The translations under genes were made by a program, and so were the position numbers. Below are positions 34,485 through 44,030 of a stretch of DNA of 64,000 nucleotides, one piece after another. The stretch spans positions 1 through 64,000 of the forward strand of contig CALZMQ010000003.1 of the NCBI GenBank assembly GCA_945788625.1, read 5' to 3'. The stretch comes from an uncultured Woeseiaceae bacterium (GTDB lineage Bacteria > Pseudomonadota > Gammaproteobacteria > Steroidobacterales > Woeseiaceae). Within the stretch, counting starts at the first letter, position 1, and each line of letters opens with the position of its first letter. The notes under the pieces are model-generated. The model was not told where the DNA came from and ran no database searches. It saw only the letters and a list, made by a program, of their open reading frames with translations.

Positions 34485-34957
34485 CGTAGCAAGTACTCCG
34501 AATAGCTTCGGCGCACGATTATTTCATAGACCGGGGTCTCGCCGATACAGCCGAGGAGCACGTTGGTTTTTGCCAGGCCGCTCTGCGCGCAGTCACCGAC
34601 GCCGAACAATGACGGATGGAGGTCCAACGTGCATGCCCTTGCGAGCAGTTCCGGCACGTCCGTGCCTGTCAGCTGCAAGGCCACCTGTCCGCCGCTCAGA
34701 TCGTTAATTGCCACATGTTGTCCCGCGAGCGCAGCCTCCAGCTGACGCACCAGGTCGGCGGCACGGTCAGATTCGGTCACGACCTGCCATTCGTCCGGGC
34801 CCAGCCAATAGATACGATGCAGAGATTGCGTCAGTGTATTTGCCGCCAGTGGCAGTGACTGCCCGAGAACCTTTGTGGCGCCGTCAACGAAACGGCTGTC
34901 TTCCGCGCTGCCGCGCAGGTTGATGTGGCCCAGATCGACGCGACTGAAATCAGTCAT
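34436..34957 (-). CDS. soxG: Sarcosine oxidase gamma subunit
   Basis: The 173-residue protein matches heterotetrameric sarcosine oxidase gamma: IYWLGPDEWQVV, INDLSGGQVALQLTG and YEIIVRRSYSEYLLRWL. The gamma subunit has a GcvT-like fold and helps hold the complex. The ATG at 34957 overlaps the soxA stop by 8 bp (ATGACTGA), which decides the start over any earlier in-frame codon. With soxA, soxB and soxD it makes the enzyme that oxidises sarcosine to glycine while loading a one-carbon unit on tetrahydrofolate. Confidence 0.88.
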   Translation of the reverse strand: MTDFSRVDLGHINLRGSAEDSRFVDGATKVLGQSLPLAANTLTQSLHRIYWLGPDEWQVVTESDRAADLVRQLEAALAGQHVAINDLSGGQVALQLTGTDVPELLARACTLDLHPSLFGVGDCAQSGLAKTNVLLGCIGETPVYEIIVRRSYSEYLLRWLRQKTHSRAGSVSS

Positions 34958-37943
34958 TCTGACGCTCGCTCTTCGGATCATAGAAAACCGGCGAGACGAT
35001 CTTGACGGCGGTCGAGGAACCGTCGCTTTGCATCGCGTACAGCGTCTCGCCTTTTTTCGAACGGCCGCCGGCAACCAGCCCAAGTGCAATCGGATGTCCG
35101 AGACATGCACTGTAATAACTTGACATTACGTGTCCGCACATCGGCACAGGTTGCCGTGCATGCGGGTCCTCGACAAGCTGCGCGCCTTCGCGCAATACCG
35201 TCGTCCCGTCTGCAGACAATACCCCGACCAGCTGTTTGCGATCTTCTCGAGCACAGTCCGGTCGCGACAAAGAGCGTTTGCCGAGGAAGTCCTTCTCTTT
35301 CGACAGCAGCCAGCTCATGCCCGCATCGACCGGGGACACCGATCCATCCGTATCCTGTCCGATGATGACGAAGCCTTTCTCGGCACGTAGCACGTGCATC
35401 GTTTCAGTGCCATACGGCGTAATGCCGAACTCCTCGCCGGCCTGCATCAGGGTGCGCCACATCCGTGGCGCGTCGCTGCTGCTCAGGTTGATTTCGAACG
35501 CCAGTTCGCCACTGAAGCTGACACGAAACAACTGCACCGGCATGCCCGCAAGCTCGGCATCTCTAACACTCATGAATGGAAAGCCGGCGTTGTCGAGATC
35601 GACATCGCAGCCGATTTTCATCAGAAGGCGCCGGCTGTTCGGCCCGGCGACAGCGATCGTCGAGAACTGGTCCGTCAGTGACGTCAGGAAAACGTCCAGT
35701 TCAGGCCATTCGGTCTGTAGCCAAAGTTCCAGCCAGCTAAGGACAGCGGCGGCGCCGCCTGTCGTCGTCGTCAGGTAGAAGCGTTGCTCGCCGAGGCGCG
35801 CCATGACGCCATCGTCCATCAGCATGCCGTCTTCACCGAGCAGGACGCCGTACGCACAGCGGCCGACGCTCATCTTGCCTATGTTGTGCGTATAGATACG
35901 CTCGAGAAACTCCACGGCATCAGGGCCGCGCACATCGATCTTGCCGAGTGTGGATGCATCCATGATGCCCAGCGAGTTACGCGTCGCAAGACACTCGCGA
36001 TTTACTGCAGCGTGCAGGTCCTCGCCGGGCTGAGGGAAATACCACGGCCGATGCCACTGACCAACGACCTCGAACGGCGCGCCGGCCGCTTCGTGGCATT
36101 CATGGAGCGCCGTCGTGCGTACCGGATCGAAAAGCTCGCCCACGTTTTCACCCGCAAGCGCGCCGAACGTCACCGGCGTGTACGCCGGGCGAAAGGTCGT
36201 TGTGCCAACCTCGGGAATCGACTTGCCCAAGGATTCCGCGAGCACAGCCATGCCGTTGATATTGCCGAGTTTTCCCTGGTCGGTTCCGAACCCGAGCGCG
36301 GTGTAACGTTTTACGTGTTCCACATTGCAATAGCCCTCGCGGGCCGCCAGGCGCACGTCGGCTACGCTTGTGTCGTTTTGATAATCGATGAACTGCTTCG
36401 GACAACGGTCAGGCGGCTGACTCGCCGGTACGCGCCATAACGGTTCCATTGACGCAGGCTCCTCCGTGTCGACGTTGGGTGCTTCGACGTCAACCGGGGT
36501 ATAACCGCTTCGCGATGCGGCGTCCTTTCCCGCGCCGAGTCCATCTTCAAGGCAGTCGCTCAACGACCACTTGCCGCGTCCGCTTCCGGCAACACGATTC
36601 TCCTGTGGGGACTCGCCGGGGACGAAACATTGCAGCTCGTCGTTCCATTCATTACGACCACCGGCCTGGGATTGCAGATGCACGGCGGGGCTCCAGCCGC
36701 CGGACATCGCCAGCACGTCGCAATCGATCGTTATCGTGGCATCGACGGTTTGCGTGGCATCGCCCGACCACCTGCCAACGCGAACGGCCTTGATACCTTT
36801 GCGCCCGACCGTATCGACGACGACATGACCGGACAGAACCGGAATACCGGTTGCGATCGCGGCGGTGGCGCCGGCGCTCGACCGGCGGCTGTCGACGATT
36901 GCGACATCGGCGCCAGCTCGCTGCAGATCGATCGCCGTCTGATAGGCTGAATCGTTGTTCGTGAACACTACCGCACGCTCACCGGTGCGCACCGCGTAGC
37001 GATTGATATAGGTAGATACAGCGGACGCCAGCATGATGCCGGGACGATCGTTGTTACAGAACACCAACGGCCGTTCGAACGCGCCCTGCGCCAATACGAC
37101 CTGCGCGGCTCGCACGCGCCAGACCCTCTCCCTGGAGCCGCTGCGCTCGATCGCCGGCAGGTGATCCGTGCATCGTTCGGCAATGGTGAGGAAATTACTA
37201 TCGAAGTAACCGAACACCGTGCTGCGCGGCAATGCCGTAACGTTATCCATAGCTGATAATTCAGCCGTCGTTTGCTGCACCCAGTCGCTCGCGGGCGCGC
37301 CGTCGAGTGTCGCTGCCGTCGCAAGCAGGTTGCCGCCGAACTCGTTTTGCTCGTCTGCGATGATAACGCGCGCACCTGCGCGTCCGGCGGCCAGGGCAGC
37401 CGCCAGGCCCGCTGGCCCGCCGCCTGCAATCAACACATCGCAATGAGCATTCAGGTGTTCGTACTTGTCGGGATCCGCTGCGGCAGGTGCCCGACCGAAT
37501 CCAGCCGAGCGACGGATGAATTTTTCGTACACGTGCCAAAGTGACTGCGGCCGCATGAAGGTCTTGTAGTAAAAACCGGCACTGAATATTCGGCCAAACA
37601 CGTCGTTGATGGCGGCGATATCGTAATTGACGCCTGGCCAGCCCTTCGTGGTTCTTGCGATCAGCCCATCGTACAGTTCGACCTGGGTTGCCCGAAGGTT
37701 AGGACACGTCGATGCGCCGTTTCCTATCTGCATGATCGCGTTCGGTTCTTCAGCGCCGCTGCCGACAATTCCGCGCGGCCGATGTAATTTGAAGCTACGG
37801 CCGACGATGGACACGCCGTTCGCAAGCAGCGCCGAGGCGAGGGTATCGCCCGTGTATCCCTGCAGCTTGCGGCCGTCAAACCGAAAGCCCGCAGGTTTCG
37901 ATCGATCGATTCGTCCACCGGTGTCGAGTCGATTAGTCTGCAC
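34950..37943 (-). CDS. soxA: Sarcosine oxidase alpha subunit
   Basis: A full-length 997-residue alpha subunit. The N-terminal Fer2-like region (FDGRKLQGYTGDTLASALLA) is followed by a Rossmann dinucleotide domain (DVLIAGGGPAGLAAALAAGRAG, about 168-190). A second pyridine-nucleotide oxidoreductase part ends near residue 580, and a C-terminal GcvT-like folate-binding domain runs about 610-990 (IMDASTLGKIDVRGPDA, PVQLFRVSFSGELAFEI). It binds NAD and tetrahydrofolate and passes formaldehyde-level carbon to folate. It overlaps soxD by 11 bp upstream and soxG by 8 bp downstream. Confidence 0.95.
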   Translation of the reverse strand: MQTNRLDTGGRIDRSKPAGFRFDGRKLQGYTGDTLASALLANGVSIVGRSFKLHRPRGIVGSGAEEPNAIMQIGNGASTCPNLRATQVELYDGLIARTTKGWPGVNYDIAAINDVFGRIFSAGFYYKTFMRPQSLWHVYEKFIRRSAGFGRAPAAADPDKYEHLNAHCDVLIAGGGPAGLAAALAAGRAGARVIIADEQNEFGGNLLATAATLDGAPASDWVQQTTAELSAMDNVTALPRSTVFGYFDSNFLTIAERCTDHLPAIERSGSRERVWRVRAAQVVLAQGAFERPLVFCNNDRPGIMLASAVSTYINRYAVRTGERAVVFTNNDSAYQTAIDLQRAGADVAIVDSRRSSAGATAAIATGIPVLSGHVVVDTVGRKGIKAVRVGRWSGDATQTVDATITIDCDVLAMSGGWSPAVHLQSQAGGRNEWNDELQCFVPGESPQENRVAGSGRGKWSLSDCLEDGLGAGKDAASRSGYTPVDVEAPNVDTEEPASMEPLWRVPASQPPDRCPKQFIDYQNDTSVADVRLAAREGYCNVEHVKRYTALGFGTDQGKLGNINGMAVLAESLGKSIPEVGTTTFRPAYTPVTFGALAGENVGELFDPVRTTALHECHEAAGAPFEVVGQWHRPWYFPQPGEDLHAAVNRECLATRNSLGIMDASTLGKIDVRGPDAVEFLERIYTHNIGKMSVGRCAYGVLLGEDGMLMDDGVMARLGEQRFYLTTTTGGAAAVLSWLELWLQTEWPELDVFLTSLTDQFSTIAVAGPNSRRLLMKIGCDVDLDNAGFPFMSVRDAELAGMPVQLFRVSFSGELAFEINLSSSDAPRMWRTLMQAGEEFGITPYGTETMHVLRAEKGFVIIGQDTDGSVSPVDAGMSWLLSKEKDFLGKRSLSRPDCAREDRKQLVGVLSADGTTVLREGAQLVEDPHARQPVPMCGHVMSSYYSACLGHPIALGLVAGGRSKKGETLYAMQSDGSSTAVKIVSPVFYDPKSERQND

Positions 37944-38229
37944 GGCTCTGATTGTCCCTGCTGGTTGCTGGCGTGGCTATTTCATAGCATTCCTTGATCA
38001 CGTAACTCACCGTGTCACGTTCGACTTCAAACCAGCGCCGGCAACCCTGCGCATGGTTCCACAGCTCCCGGTGCATACCACGTGAATTTTTGCGCATAAA
38101 CAGGTAGTCCGCCCACTGCTCGTCGCTCAGGGCGTGAGGGTCTTTCGGTCGCGCAATACCGGCCTCACCACCGTAGCTGAATTCGGTTTCGGCTCTTTCG
38201 CCACAGTATGGACAGGCAATTAGCAACAT
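37933..38229 (-). CDS. soxD: Sarcosine oxidase delta subunit
   Basis: The 98-residue zinc-binding delta subunit shows the ligand pattern Cys6, Cys9, His59 and Cys63 (ACPYCGERAETEF and WNHAQGCRRWF). DPHALSDEQWADYLFMRKN is a strong family block. It links the alpha and beta subunits. It starts 12 bp after soxB and overlaps soxA by 11 bp. Confidence 0.93.
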   Translation of the reverse strand: MLLIACPYCGERAETEFSYGGEAGIARPKDPHALSDEQWADYLFMRKNSRGMHRELWNHAQGCRRWFEVERDTVSYVIKECYEIATPATSRDNQSRAD

Positions 38230-38240
38230 CGCTGGCAGGC

Positions 38241-39491
38241 CTAATGAGCGACGGCGGCTGCGCCGTGCTCGTCGATCAGTGCCCCGGTCTCGAAGCGACG
38301 CAAGTCGAACGGCGCGTTGAGGTCATGTGGCTCGTCCCGTGCGATCGTGTGTGCAAACACCCAACCCGAGCCTGGCGTCGCCTTGAAGCCACCTGTGCCC
38401 CAACCGCAATTGAAGTACAGGCCACCAACCGGCATCTTGCTGATAATTGGACAAGCATCCGGACAGATATCGACAATGCCACCCCACATGCGCAGCATTC
38501 GCACACGGCTGAGGACGGGGAATAACTCGATGATCGCTTCCAGCGTGTGTTCGATCGTCTGGAAACTGCCACGCTGCCCGTAGCCGTTGTACGCGTCGAT
38601 GCCGGCTCCGATGACGAGTTCGCCCTTGTCCGACTGGCTGATGTAACCGTGCACCGCATTCGACATGACCACGGTATCCAGAACCGGTTTCATCGGCTCG
38701 GAGACCAGCGCCTGCAGCGGGTGGCTCTCGATCGGCAGGCGCAACTCGGCCATGTCTGCCAGTACAGTCGCGTTGCCGGCAACGACGACACCGACTTTCC
38801 TGGCACGAATGCTCCCCCGAGTTGTCTCGACGCCCGTCACTCGCCCATTCTCGCGATTGATGCCGGTGACTTCGCACTGCTCGATAATGTCGACGCCGAG
38901 TGCATCGGCTGCACGCGCGAAACCCCAGGCGACCGCGTCATGGCGTGCAACGCCTGCGCGCCGTTGCAACGATGCGCCGAGAATCGGGTAGCGTGCGGCA
39001 GGCGATGTATTGATAATCGGAATCGCCTTTTTGATCTGCGCTGCCGTTACGACCTCGGCATCGATGCCGTTCAGGCGGTTGGCGCCGACGCGGCGTTCGA
39101 TATCGCGCATGTCCTGCAGGCTGTGGCCGAGGTTATAGACACCGCGCTGGCTGAACATGACATTGAAGTTGAGGTCCTGGCTGAGGCCCTCCCAGAGTTG
39201 CATCGACTTCTCATAGAGCAGCGACGCTTCGGTCCAGAGATAGTTCGAACGCACGATAGTCGTGTTGCGGCCCGTGTTGCCGCCACCGATCCAGCCCTTC
39301 TCGACGACGGCAATATTGCGTGCGCCGTGTTCCTTCGCCAGGTAGTAGGCCGTTGCCAGGCCGTGCCCGCCACCGCCGACGATAATTACGTCGTACTCGG
39401 GTTTCGGCTCCGGGCTGCGCCAAGCCTCCGGCCAGTCACGGTTGTGACTGAACGCGTTGCGCAACAGGCTGAAAGCGGAGTATTTCTTCAC
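38241..39491 (-). CDS. soxB: Sarcosine oxidase beta subunit
   Basis: The 416-residue flavoprotein subunit holds the catalytic site: FAD Rossmann motif [18 protein letters not shown] (about residues 35-52), [12 protein letters not shown] with the expected His/Arg region for flavin attachment, and a C-terminal [25 protein letters not shown] 39491 ([13 protein letters not shown]) is chosen because it gives the canonical N-terminus and length; the frame stays open upstream but has no family similarity there. It starts one base after the GFA stop. Confidence 0.94.
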   Translation of the reverse strand: MKKYSAFSLLRNAFSHNRDWPEAWRSPEPKPEYDVIIVGGGGHGLATAYYLAKEHGARNIAVVEKGWIGGGNTGRNTTIVRSNYLWTEASLLYEKSMQLWEGLSQDLNFNVMFSQRGVYNLGHSLQDMRDIERRVGANRLNGIDAEVVTAAQIKKAIPIINTSPAARYPILGASLQRRAGVARHDAVAWGFARAADALGVDIIEQCEVTGINRENGRVTGVETTRGSIRARKVGVVVAGNATVLADMAELRLPIESHPLQALVSEPMKPVLDTVVMSNAVHGYISQSDKGELVIGAGIDAYNGYGQRGSFQTIEHTLEAIIELFPVLSRVRMLRMWGGIVDICPDACPIISKMPVGGLYFNCGWGTGGFKATPGSGWVFAHTIARDEPHDLNAPFDLRRFETGALIDEHGAAAVAH

Positions 39492-39492
39492 G

Positions 39493-39906
39493 TCAAAGTC
39501 CTGGTTCTCCGGCGTGCTGCGGCAGCCCGTCGGCGATGGTGTGGTAATCCGATGCGTCGGCAACGAAGATGTGCTCGATCGCCTCGAGCCCGGTGGGCGG
39601 ATCGAGGGTACCGGCCATGATACTGATGTGCCTGCCGTGCGCCGGCCGCCAGAAGAGACTCGAGCCGCAAACCTCGCAAAAGCCACGCATCGCGTTCGGC
39701 GATGACTCGTACCAGCACAGACTGGCATCGGACGTCAGCGTCAGTTGTCCCGAGTCGCAAGCTGTCGCGGCAACAAAATGGCCGCTGGTCTTTCGGCATT
39801 GCGAGCAATGGCAGTAATCGACCGGGCGCAAATCGCCTGCGACCGTATAGGCGACGCCACCGCACAAGCAGCTGCCCGTGTAGTCAGTCGTTCGCGCCGT
39901 TGACAT
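39493..39906 (-). CDS. GFA-family (Gfa-like, CENP-V fold) zinc protein
   Basis: A 137-residue GFA-domain protein with the zinc Cys sets [22 protein letters not shown] and [10 protein letters not shown]. Gfa was described as glutathione-dependent formaldehyde-activating enzyme, but many family members have unknown substrates. It lies inside a demethylation operon, where formaldehyde can leak from dimethylglycine and sarcosine oxidation, so a formaldehyde-handling role is attractive but inferred. ATG 39906 overlaps the dehydrogenase stop by 23 bp. Confidence 0.85.
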   Translation of the reverse strand: MSTARTTDYTGSCLCGGVAYTVAGDLRPVDYCHCSQCRKTSGHFVAATACDSGQLTLTSDASLCWYESSPNAMRGFCEVCGSSLFWRPAHGRHISIMAGTLDPPTGLEAIEHIFVADASDYHTIADGLPQHAGEPGL

Positions 39907-42340
39907 CGCGCAGCCTCTCGTTGGTGGGATCAAACGGGCTATCGGCGATCACCCTGGCCGGGTGCAGTTTGCCCAGAATCTCTATGTCCAGTTCTGTACC
40001 CTGCTCGGCGTACTGTTTTTCTACCATGCCGAGCGCCAACGACTTCTGGACGCGGAACCCGTAGCCGCCGCCGGTCGCACGACCCACAATCGCTCCGTCC
40101 TTGAAGAGCGCATTATTGCCCAGCGCATCGGCGTCCTCGACATTTTGCACCTCCAGCGACACGAGCAGATTGTCGAGACCCGCTTCCCGGGCCGCAAGCA
40201 GGCCCTGGCGACCGAGGAAATTGCCCTTGTCCGGTTTAACGAATCGATCCATCGCCGACTCGAATGCCGAGTACTCGATGGACATCTCGGTGCCCACCAT
40301 CCGGTACGATTTCTCCATGCGCATGGAGTCCATCGCGCGAATTCCAAACGGCTTCAAGCCGAAATCGCTGCCTGCGGCGAACAACGCATCGAAGATGTGA
40401 TTCTGATACTCGATCGGGTGATGCAGTTCCCAGCCCAACTCGCCGACATAATTGACGCGCATCGCATTCACCGGCGCCATGCCGACAAGGATGTCCTGCG
40501 AGGTCAACCAGCGGAATGATTCATTGGAAAGATCGGCATCGGAGACGCGCTCCATTATTTGCCGTGAGCGCGGCCCGGCCAGCACGAGCACTCCGCACGC
40601 GCCAGTGAGTTGTGTGAACTGGACGGAGCCATCCGTTGGCATGTGCTTTTTGAGGTAATCATGGTCGAGACGCTGCAGTGCGCCGGCTGATACGAGATAA
40701 AAAGAATCACTGGACTCCCGTCGAATCGTAAACTCGGAATGGATGCCACCGTTCTGGTTCAACGCGTGACAGAGGCCGATGCCGCCAATCTTCTGCGGGA
40801 GCGAGTTGGCCACCATGTAGTCGAGAAATGCTTCTGCTCCGGGACCGGAAATACGGCACTTCGCAAATGCCGTCATGTCCAGCAGGCCCGCGTTCCGTGT
40901 CGTGTTGAGAACTTCCTTTTCGATAGCGGAAAACCACCTCGAACGGCGGAACGACCAATCGTCCTCCTGCGGCATGCCGTCCGTGGCAAAGAAATTCGGC
41001 CGCTCCCAGCCGAATTTCTGCCCGAACACTGCACCCATTGCCTTCATCCGCTCATAACACGGGGCAGTACGCAACGGCCGGCCGGCCGGCCGTTCTTCGT
41101 CCGGATAATGGATGACGAAGACATGCGAGTACGCTTCCTCGTTTTTCTCAACCAGGTAGCGCTTCGTCGCATAGTCACCGAAGCGTCGCGGTTCGACGCC
41201 CAGCATGTCGATCGTCGGCTCACCATCGACAATCCATTCCGCCAGTTGCCATCCGGCGCCGCCGGCCGCGGTAATGCCGAAGCTATGCCCTTCGTTCAGC
41301 CAGAAATTGTCCAGGTCCCAGGCGGGTCCGATGATCGGATTGCCGTCGGGCGTGTAGGCGATCGCACCATTGTAGACCTTCTTCATGCCGACTTCGCCGA
41401 ATGCCGGCACACGGTTCATCGCGGCCTCGATATGTGGCGCCAGCCGATCGATGTCTTCCTGGAACAACTCGTACTCGGCCCGCGGGTGCGGGCCGTCAAC
41501 GTAGCAACACGGCGCGCCCTGTTCATAAGGGCCGAGAATAAAGCCGCTGTTCTCTTCGCGCAGATACCAGGAACCGTCGGATTCGCGCAGCACGCCCATT
41601 TCCGGCAGGCCATCCTGTTTGCGTTTCTGTAGCTCCGGGTGCGGTTCGGTGACGATGTACTGGTGCTCTACCGGAATGACGGGCACGTCGAGGCCGACCA
41701 TCGCACCGGTCTGTCGTGCGTAGTTGCCGGTCGCCGATATCACGTGCTCGCAGCTGATGTCGCCCTTCTCCGTCTGCACGAGCCACGCACCGGACGACGT
41801 TTGTTCTATGTTGACGACCGGTGTGTTGCGATAGATCGTCGCACCGCGTGCGCGCGCACCTTTGGCGAGCGCCTGTGTCAGGTCGGCAGGCTGAATATAG
41901 CCGTCGTCGGGGTGCACGATGCCGCCGACAAGCCCGTCGATGTTGCACATCGGCCAGAGTTCGAGGATGTCTTCGGGCGTCAGGAATCGCACATCGACAC
42001 CGATGGTCTTCGCCGTCGCGGCATACTGATGGTATTCGTCCATGCGATCCCGGTTCATCGCCAGGCGGATATTGCCAACCCGCGAGAAACCGACGGGCTG
42101 TCCGGTTTCCTGCTCGAGCTCGCCGTAGAGTTTTACCGAGTACTTGTGAATCTGCCCGACGCTGTAGCTCATATTGAACAACGGCAAGAGACCGGCTGCA
42201 TGCCAGGTCGAGCCGGACGTTAATTCCGCTTTTTCCAGCAACACGACATCGTCGCCCCATCCCTTTTTCGCCAGCTGATACAACGCGCTGACGCCGACTA
42301 CCCCGCCGCCTATTACTACTACTCGTGCTTCAGATTTCAC
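39884..42340 (-). CDS. Dimethylglycine/sarcosine dehydrogenase-type flavoprotein
   Basis: An 818-residue enzyme of the DMGDH/SARDH family: N-terminal DAO domain with FAD motif VVVIGGGVVGVSALYQLAKK, flavinylation-type STWHAAGLLP, and YTPDGNPIIGP (to about residue 370). An FAO_M linker follows, then a C-terminal GcvT-like folate domain (about 430-800, with LLDMTAFAKCRISGPGA and MRVNYVGELGWELH). It removes an N-methyl group from dimethylglycine (or sarcosine) with transfer to tetrahydrofolate. A separate complete sarcosine oxidase follows, so dimethylglycine is the likelier substrate. Confidence 0.88.
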   Translation of the reverse strand: MKSEARVVVIGGGVVGVSALYQLAKKGWGDDVVLLEKAELTSGSTWHAAGLLPLFNMSYSVGQIHKYSVKLYGELEQETGQPVGFSRVGNIRLAMNRDRMDEYHQYAATAKTIGVDVRFLTPEDILELWPMCNIDGLVGGIVHPDDGYIQPADLTQALAKGARARGATIYRNTPVVNIEQTSSGAWLVQTEKGDISCEHVISATGNYARQTGAMVGLDVPVIPVEHQYIVTEPHPELQKRKQDGLPEMGVLRESDGSWYLREENSGFILGPYEQGAPCCYVDGPHPRAEYELFQEDIDRLAPHIEAAMNRVPAFGEVGMKKVYNGAIAYTPDGNPIIGPAWDLDNFWLNEGHSFGITAAGGAGWQLAEWIVDGEPTIDMLGVEPRRFGDYATKRYLVEKNEEAYSHVFVIHYPDEERPAGRPLRTAPCYERMKAMGAVFGQKFGWERPNFFATDGMPQEDDWSFRRSRWFSAIEKEVLNTTRNAGLLDMTAFAKCRISGPGAEAFLDYMVANSLPQKIGGIGLCHALNQNGGIHSEFTIRRESSDSFYLVSAGALQRLDHDYLKKHMPTDGSVQFTQLTGACGVLVLAGPRSRQIMERVSDADLSNESFRWLTSQDILVGMAPVNAMRVNYVGELGWELHHPIEYQNHIFDALFAAGSDFGLKPFGIRAMDSMRMEKSYRMVGTEMSIEYSAFESAMDRFVKPDKGNFLGRQGLLAAREAGLDNLLVSLEVQNVEDADALGNNALFKDGAIVGRATGGGYGFRVQKSLALGMVEKQYAEQGTELDIEILGKLHPARVIADSPFDPTNERLRDVNGAND

Positions 42341-42364
42341 GAAACTACTTTCCTTTGCTCAGTT

Positions 42365-42922
42365 TCAATAGCGCGCTCTTGGCTCGCGTGCGAACAGTTC
42401 CCGGACCAGTGGCTCGAAGTGCTCCAGCGAGCGCGTCTCGAAATCCGGATCGAATGAGGCCTGGTCCCAGCGCGCACAAAAATCGACACAGGCATCGTAG
42501 TATTCATGGCCTCTAAAACGGTCGCGCGCATTCGGGTCCTGGCCTATATGCTGAAAATAGTAATAGCCCTGGAATAAGCCGTGATGCCGAACGATCCAGT
42601 GGTTCCTGTCGCTGACATAGGGCGCCAGCAGCGCAGCGGCGACTTCCGAGTGGTTCGTGGGGGCGAGAATATCGCCAATGTCGTGCAGCAGCGCACAGGC
42701 GATGGTCTCATCGTCGGCGCCGTCGTTCTCGGCGCGCGTCGCAGTTTGCAGGCTGTGTTGCAAGCGGCTTACCTGGTAGGGCGAGTCGCCGTCCATTTGT
42801 CGCAACCACCCCAGCACCCGATCCGCCTGGCAGGCCGCGTTGGCGGCGTCGTGTGCCGCTATCAGCTCGTATTCCGGCCGAGTACCGTCCTCCATTGCAG
42901 TAAAGCGTACTTTATCGCTCAT
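42365..42922 (-). CDS. HD-domain mixed-valence diiron oxygenase-like protein (TmpB/PhnZ-like)
   Basis: A 185-residue HD-domain protein. Potential metal ligands are His56, His80-Asp81 (LLHDIGD), His91 (TNHSEV), His113 or His114 (VRHHG) and Asp153. This H...HD...H...H...D set matches PhnZ/myo-inositol oxygenase-type diiron oxygenases rather than ordinary phosphohydrolases. The gene overlaps the BBOX/TmpA-like gene by 11 bp. That pairing is the known TmpA-TmpB arrangement, in which TmpB cleaves hydroxylated 2-(trimethylammonio)ethylphosphonate to glycine betaine and phosphate. Substrate is inferred; an unrelated HD hydrolase is the alternative. Start ATG 42922 gives the family N-terminus. Confidence 0.7.
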   Translation of the reverse strand: MSDKVRFTAMEDGTRPEYELIAAHDAANAACQADRVLGWLRQMDGDSPYQVSRLQHSLQTATRAENDGADDETIACALLHDIGDILAPTNHSEVAAALLAPYVSDRNHWIVRHHGLFQGYYYFQHIGQDPNARDRFRGHEYYDACVDFCARWDQASFDPDFETRSLEHFEPLVRELFAREPRARY

Positions 42923-44030
42923 TACTTGTTCCCCCTTTGCGCCGCAGCACAACGAGATGATTTCTGACGTTGTCCAATTCGAAATATGCATCCTGCAAGT
43001 GTCGTCGGCCGCCCGGTTCGAATGCCTGTCGGCCATGCAGTACGCGATGCGCGGCGACGATCAGTATCTCGCCGCCGTGCAGCCGAAATGACACCTGCAC
43101 GGCCGGATCCGTGATTCGCCGGCACAACTCGTGGTAAGCACGGTAGAAGCTCGCTGCTCGCCGATCATTGGGATCGATCATCTGCATCAGCTGATTCGAG
43201 AACCGCAACCCCGCGATTTCGCCCTCGGTGTCGCAACGAATGATTGGCTCCACGGCAAAGGTTTCCGTAGTGTCGTCAAACTCGCGAAACGGCACCGGCA
43301 TGTTGCGCAGGGTCTCGAAGTATTCGGGATGCGCATCGCGAAACTCAGTGAGTAGTTGCCAGCCGTCGACCACGATCGATTCGCCGCCCGCTGTTTCGTT
43401 CGCGAGCATATGGAGCGCCTGCACGCTCGGCGGCCAGCTATAGCTCGCGAAATCGTTGTGTGGCGGTAACGGTAACGGTGTATGTGCGACGTTGTAGCCG
43501 GACGGGTCGACTGCGACATCGTGGATGCGAGCGAACAGCACCTCTCGTATCGGCCCAAGGCGGTGAGCGAGATGCTCGAGTATGCCAGGTTCCCGCGGCG
43601 CGGCAGACAATATGATTGCGCCATGCGCGATGAACTCACGGATTGCCTCGGCGGCAGACTTGTCGTGGTCGAGAAATGCACGGTAGTCGTAACGGCGCGG
43701 CACGTAATTCTGCGGCCAGCGCTCCCGGCTTGTTGAATCGTCGCGTCCGAGTGAGCGCAGCAACTCACCGGCGTAGCGGCTCTTGTGGCCGTCGGGCCAG
43801 GCAACGTGCAGGCAATCGTCGACAATCTCGACCGATTCGGGCGCGATATCGACGGGCACATTGCAGACCATGAATTTCTTTTCGTCGGTCTGCGCAATTC
43901 GGCAATCGCTGCAATTGCAGTTGTCGCGCAACCACAGGTTCGGCAGCGTGCTCAAGACGCCCGAGGCCCATCGAACCTCGACGGCATCCGACGTACAGCG
44001 CACTTGTGTCCCGGCTTCGGCCATCAGCAT
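42912..44030 (-). CDS. gamma-Butyrobetaine hydroxylase-like 2-oxoglutarate dioxygenase (TmpA candidate)
   Basis: The 372-residue protein has the BBOX architecture: an N-terminal zinc domain with Cys38, Cys40, Cys43 and His82 (LWLRDNCNCSDCR, WPDGHKSRY), spaced as in BBOX1. A TauD double-stranded helix follows with Fe ligands His191-x-Asp193 (PPHNDF) and a distal His in AAHRVLHGRQAF. BBOX relatives hydroxylate quaternary ammonium compounds: gamma-butyrobetaine to carnitine, or, in TmpA, trimethylammonioethylphosphonate. The overlapping HD oxygenase and the downstream betaine-demethylating genes favour TmpA. ATG 44030 shares one base with the RACo stop (TGATG). Confidence 0.8.
   Translation of the reverse strand: MLMAEAGTQVRCTSDAVEVRWASGVLSTLPNLWLRDNCNCSDCRIAQTDEKKFMVCNVPVDIAPESVEIVDDCLHVAWPDGHKSRYAGELLRSLGRDDSTSRERWPQNYVPRRYDYRAFLDHDKSAAEAIREFIAHGAIILSAAPREPGILEHLAHRLGPIREVLFARIHDVAVDPSGYNVAHTPLPLPPHNDFASYSWPPSVQALHMLANETAGGESIVVDGWQLLTEFRDAHPEYFETLRNMPVPFREFDDTTETFAVEPIIRCDTEGEIAGLRFSNQLMQMIDPNDRRAASFYRAYHELCRRITDPAVQVSFRLHGGEILIVAAHRVLHGRQAFEPGGRRHLQDAYFELDNVRNHLVVLRRKGGTSNER

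Noticed and set aside
38547..39620. Open frame of 357 codons on the plus strand across soxB
   Set aside because: It is antisense to a canonical sarcosine oxidase beta subunit; its sequence is low-similarity and Arg-rich as expected from a shadow frame in GC-rich DNA.
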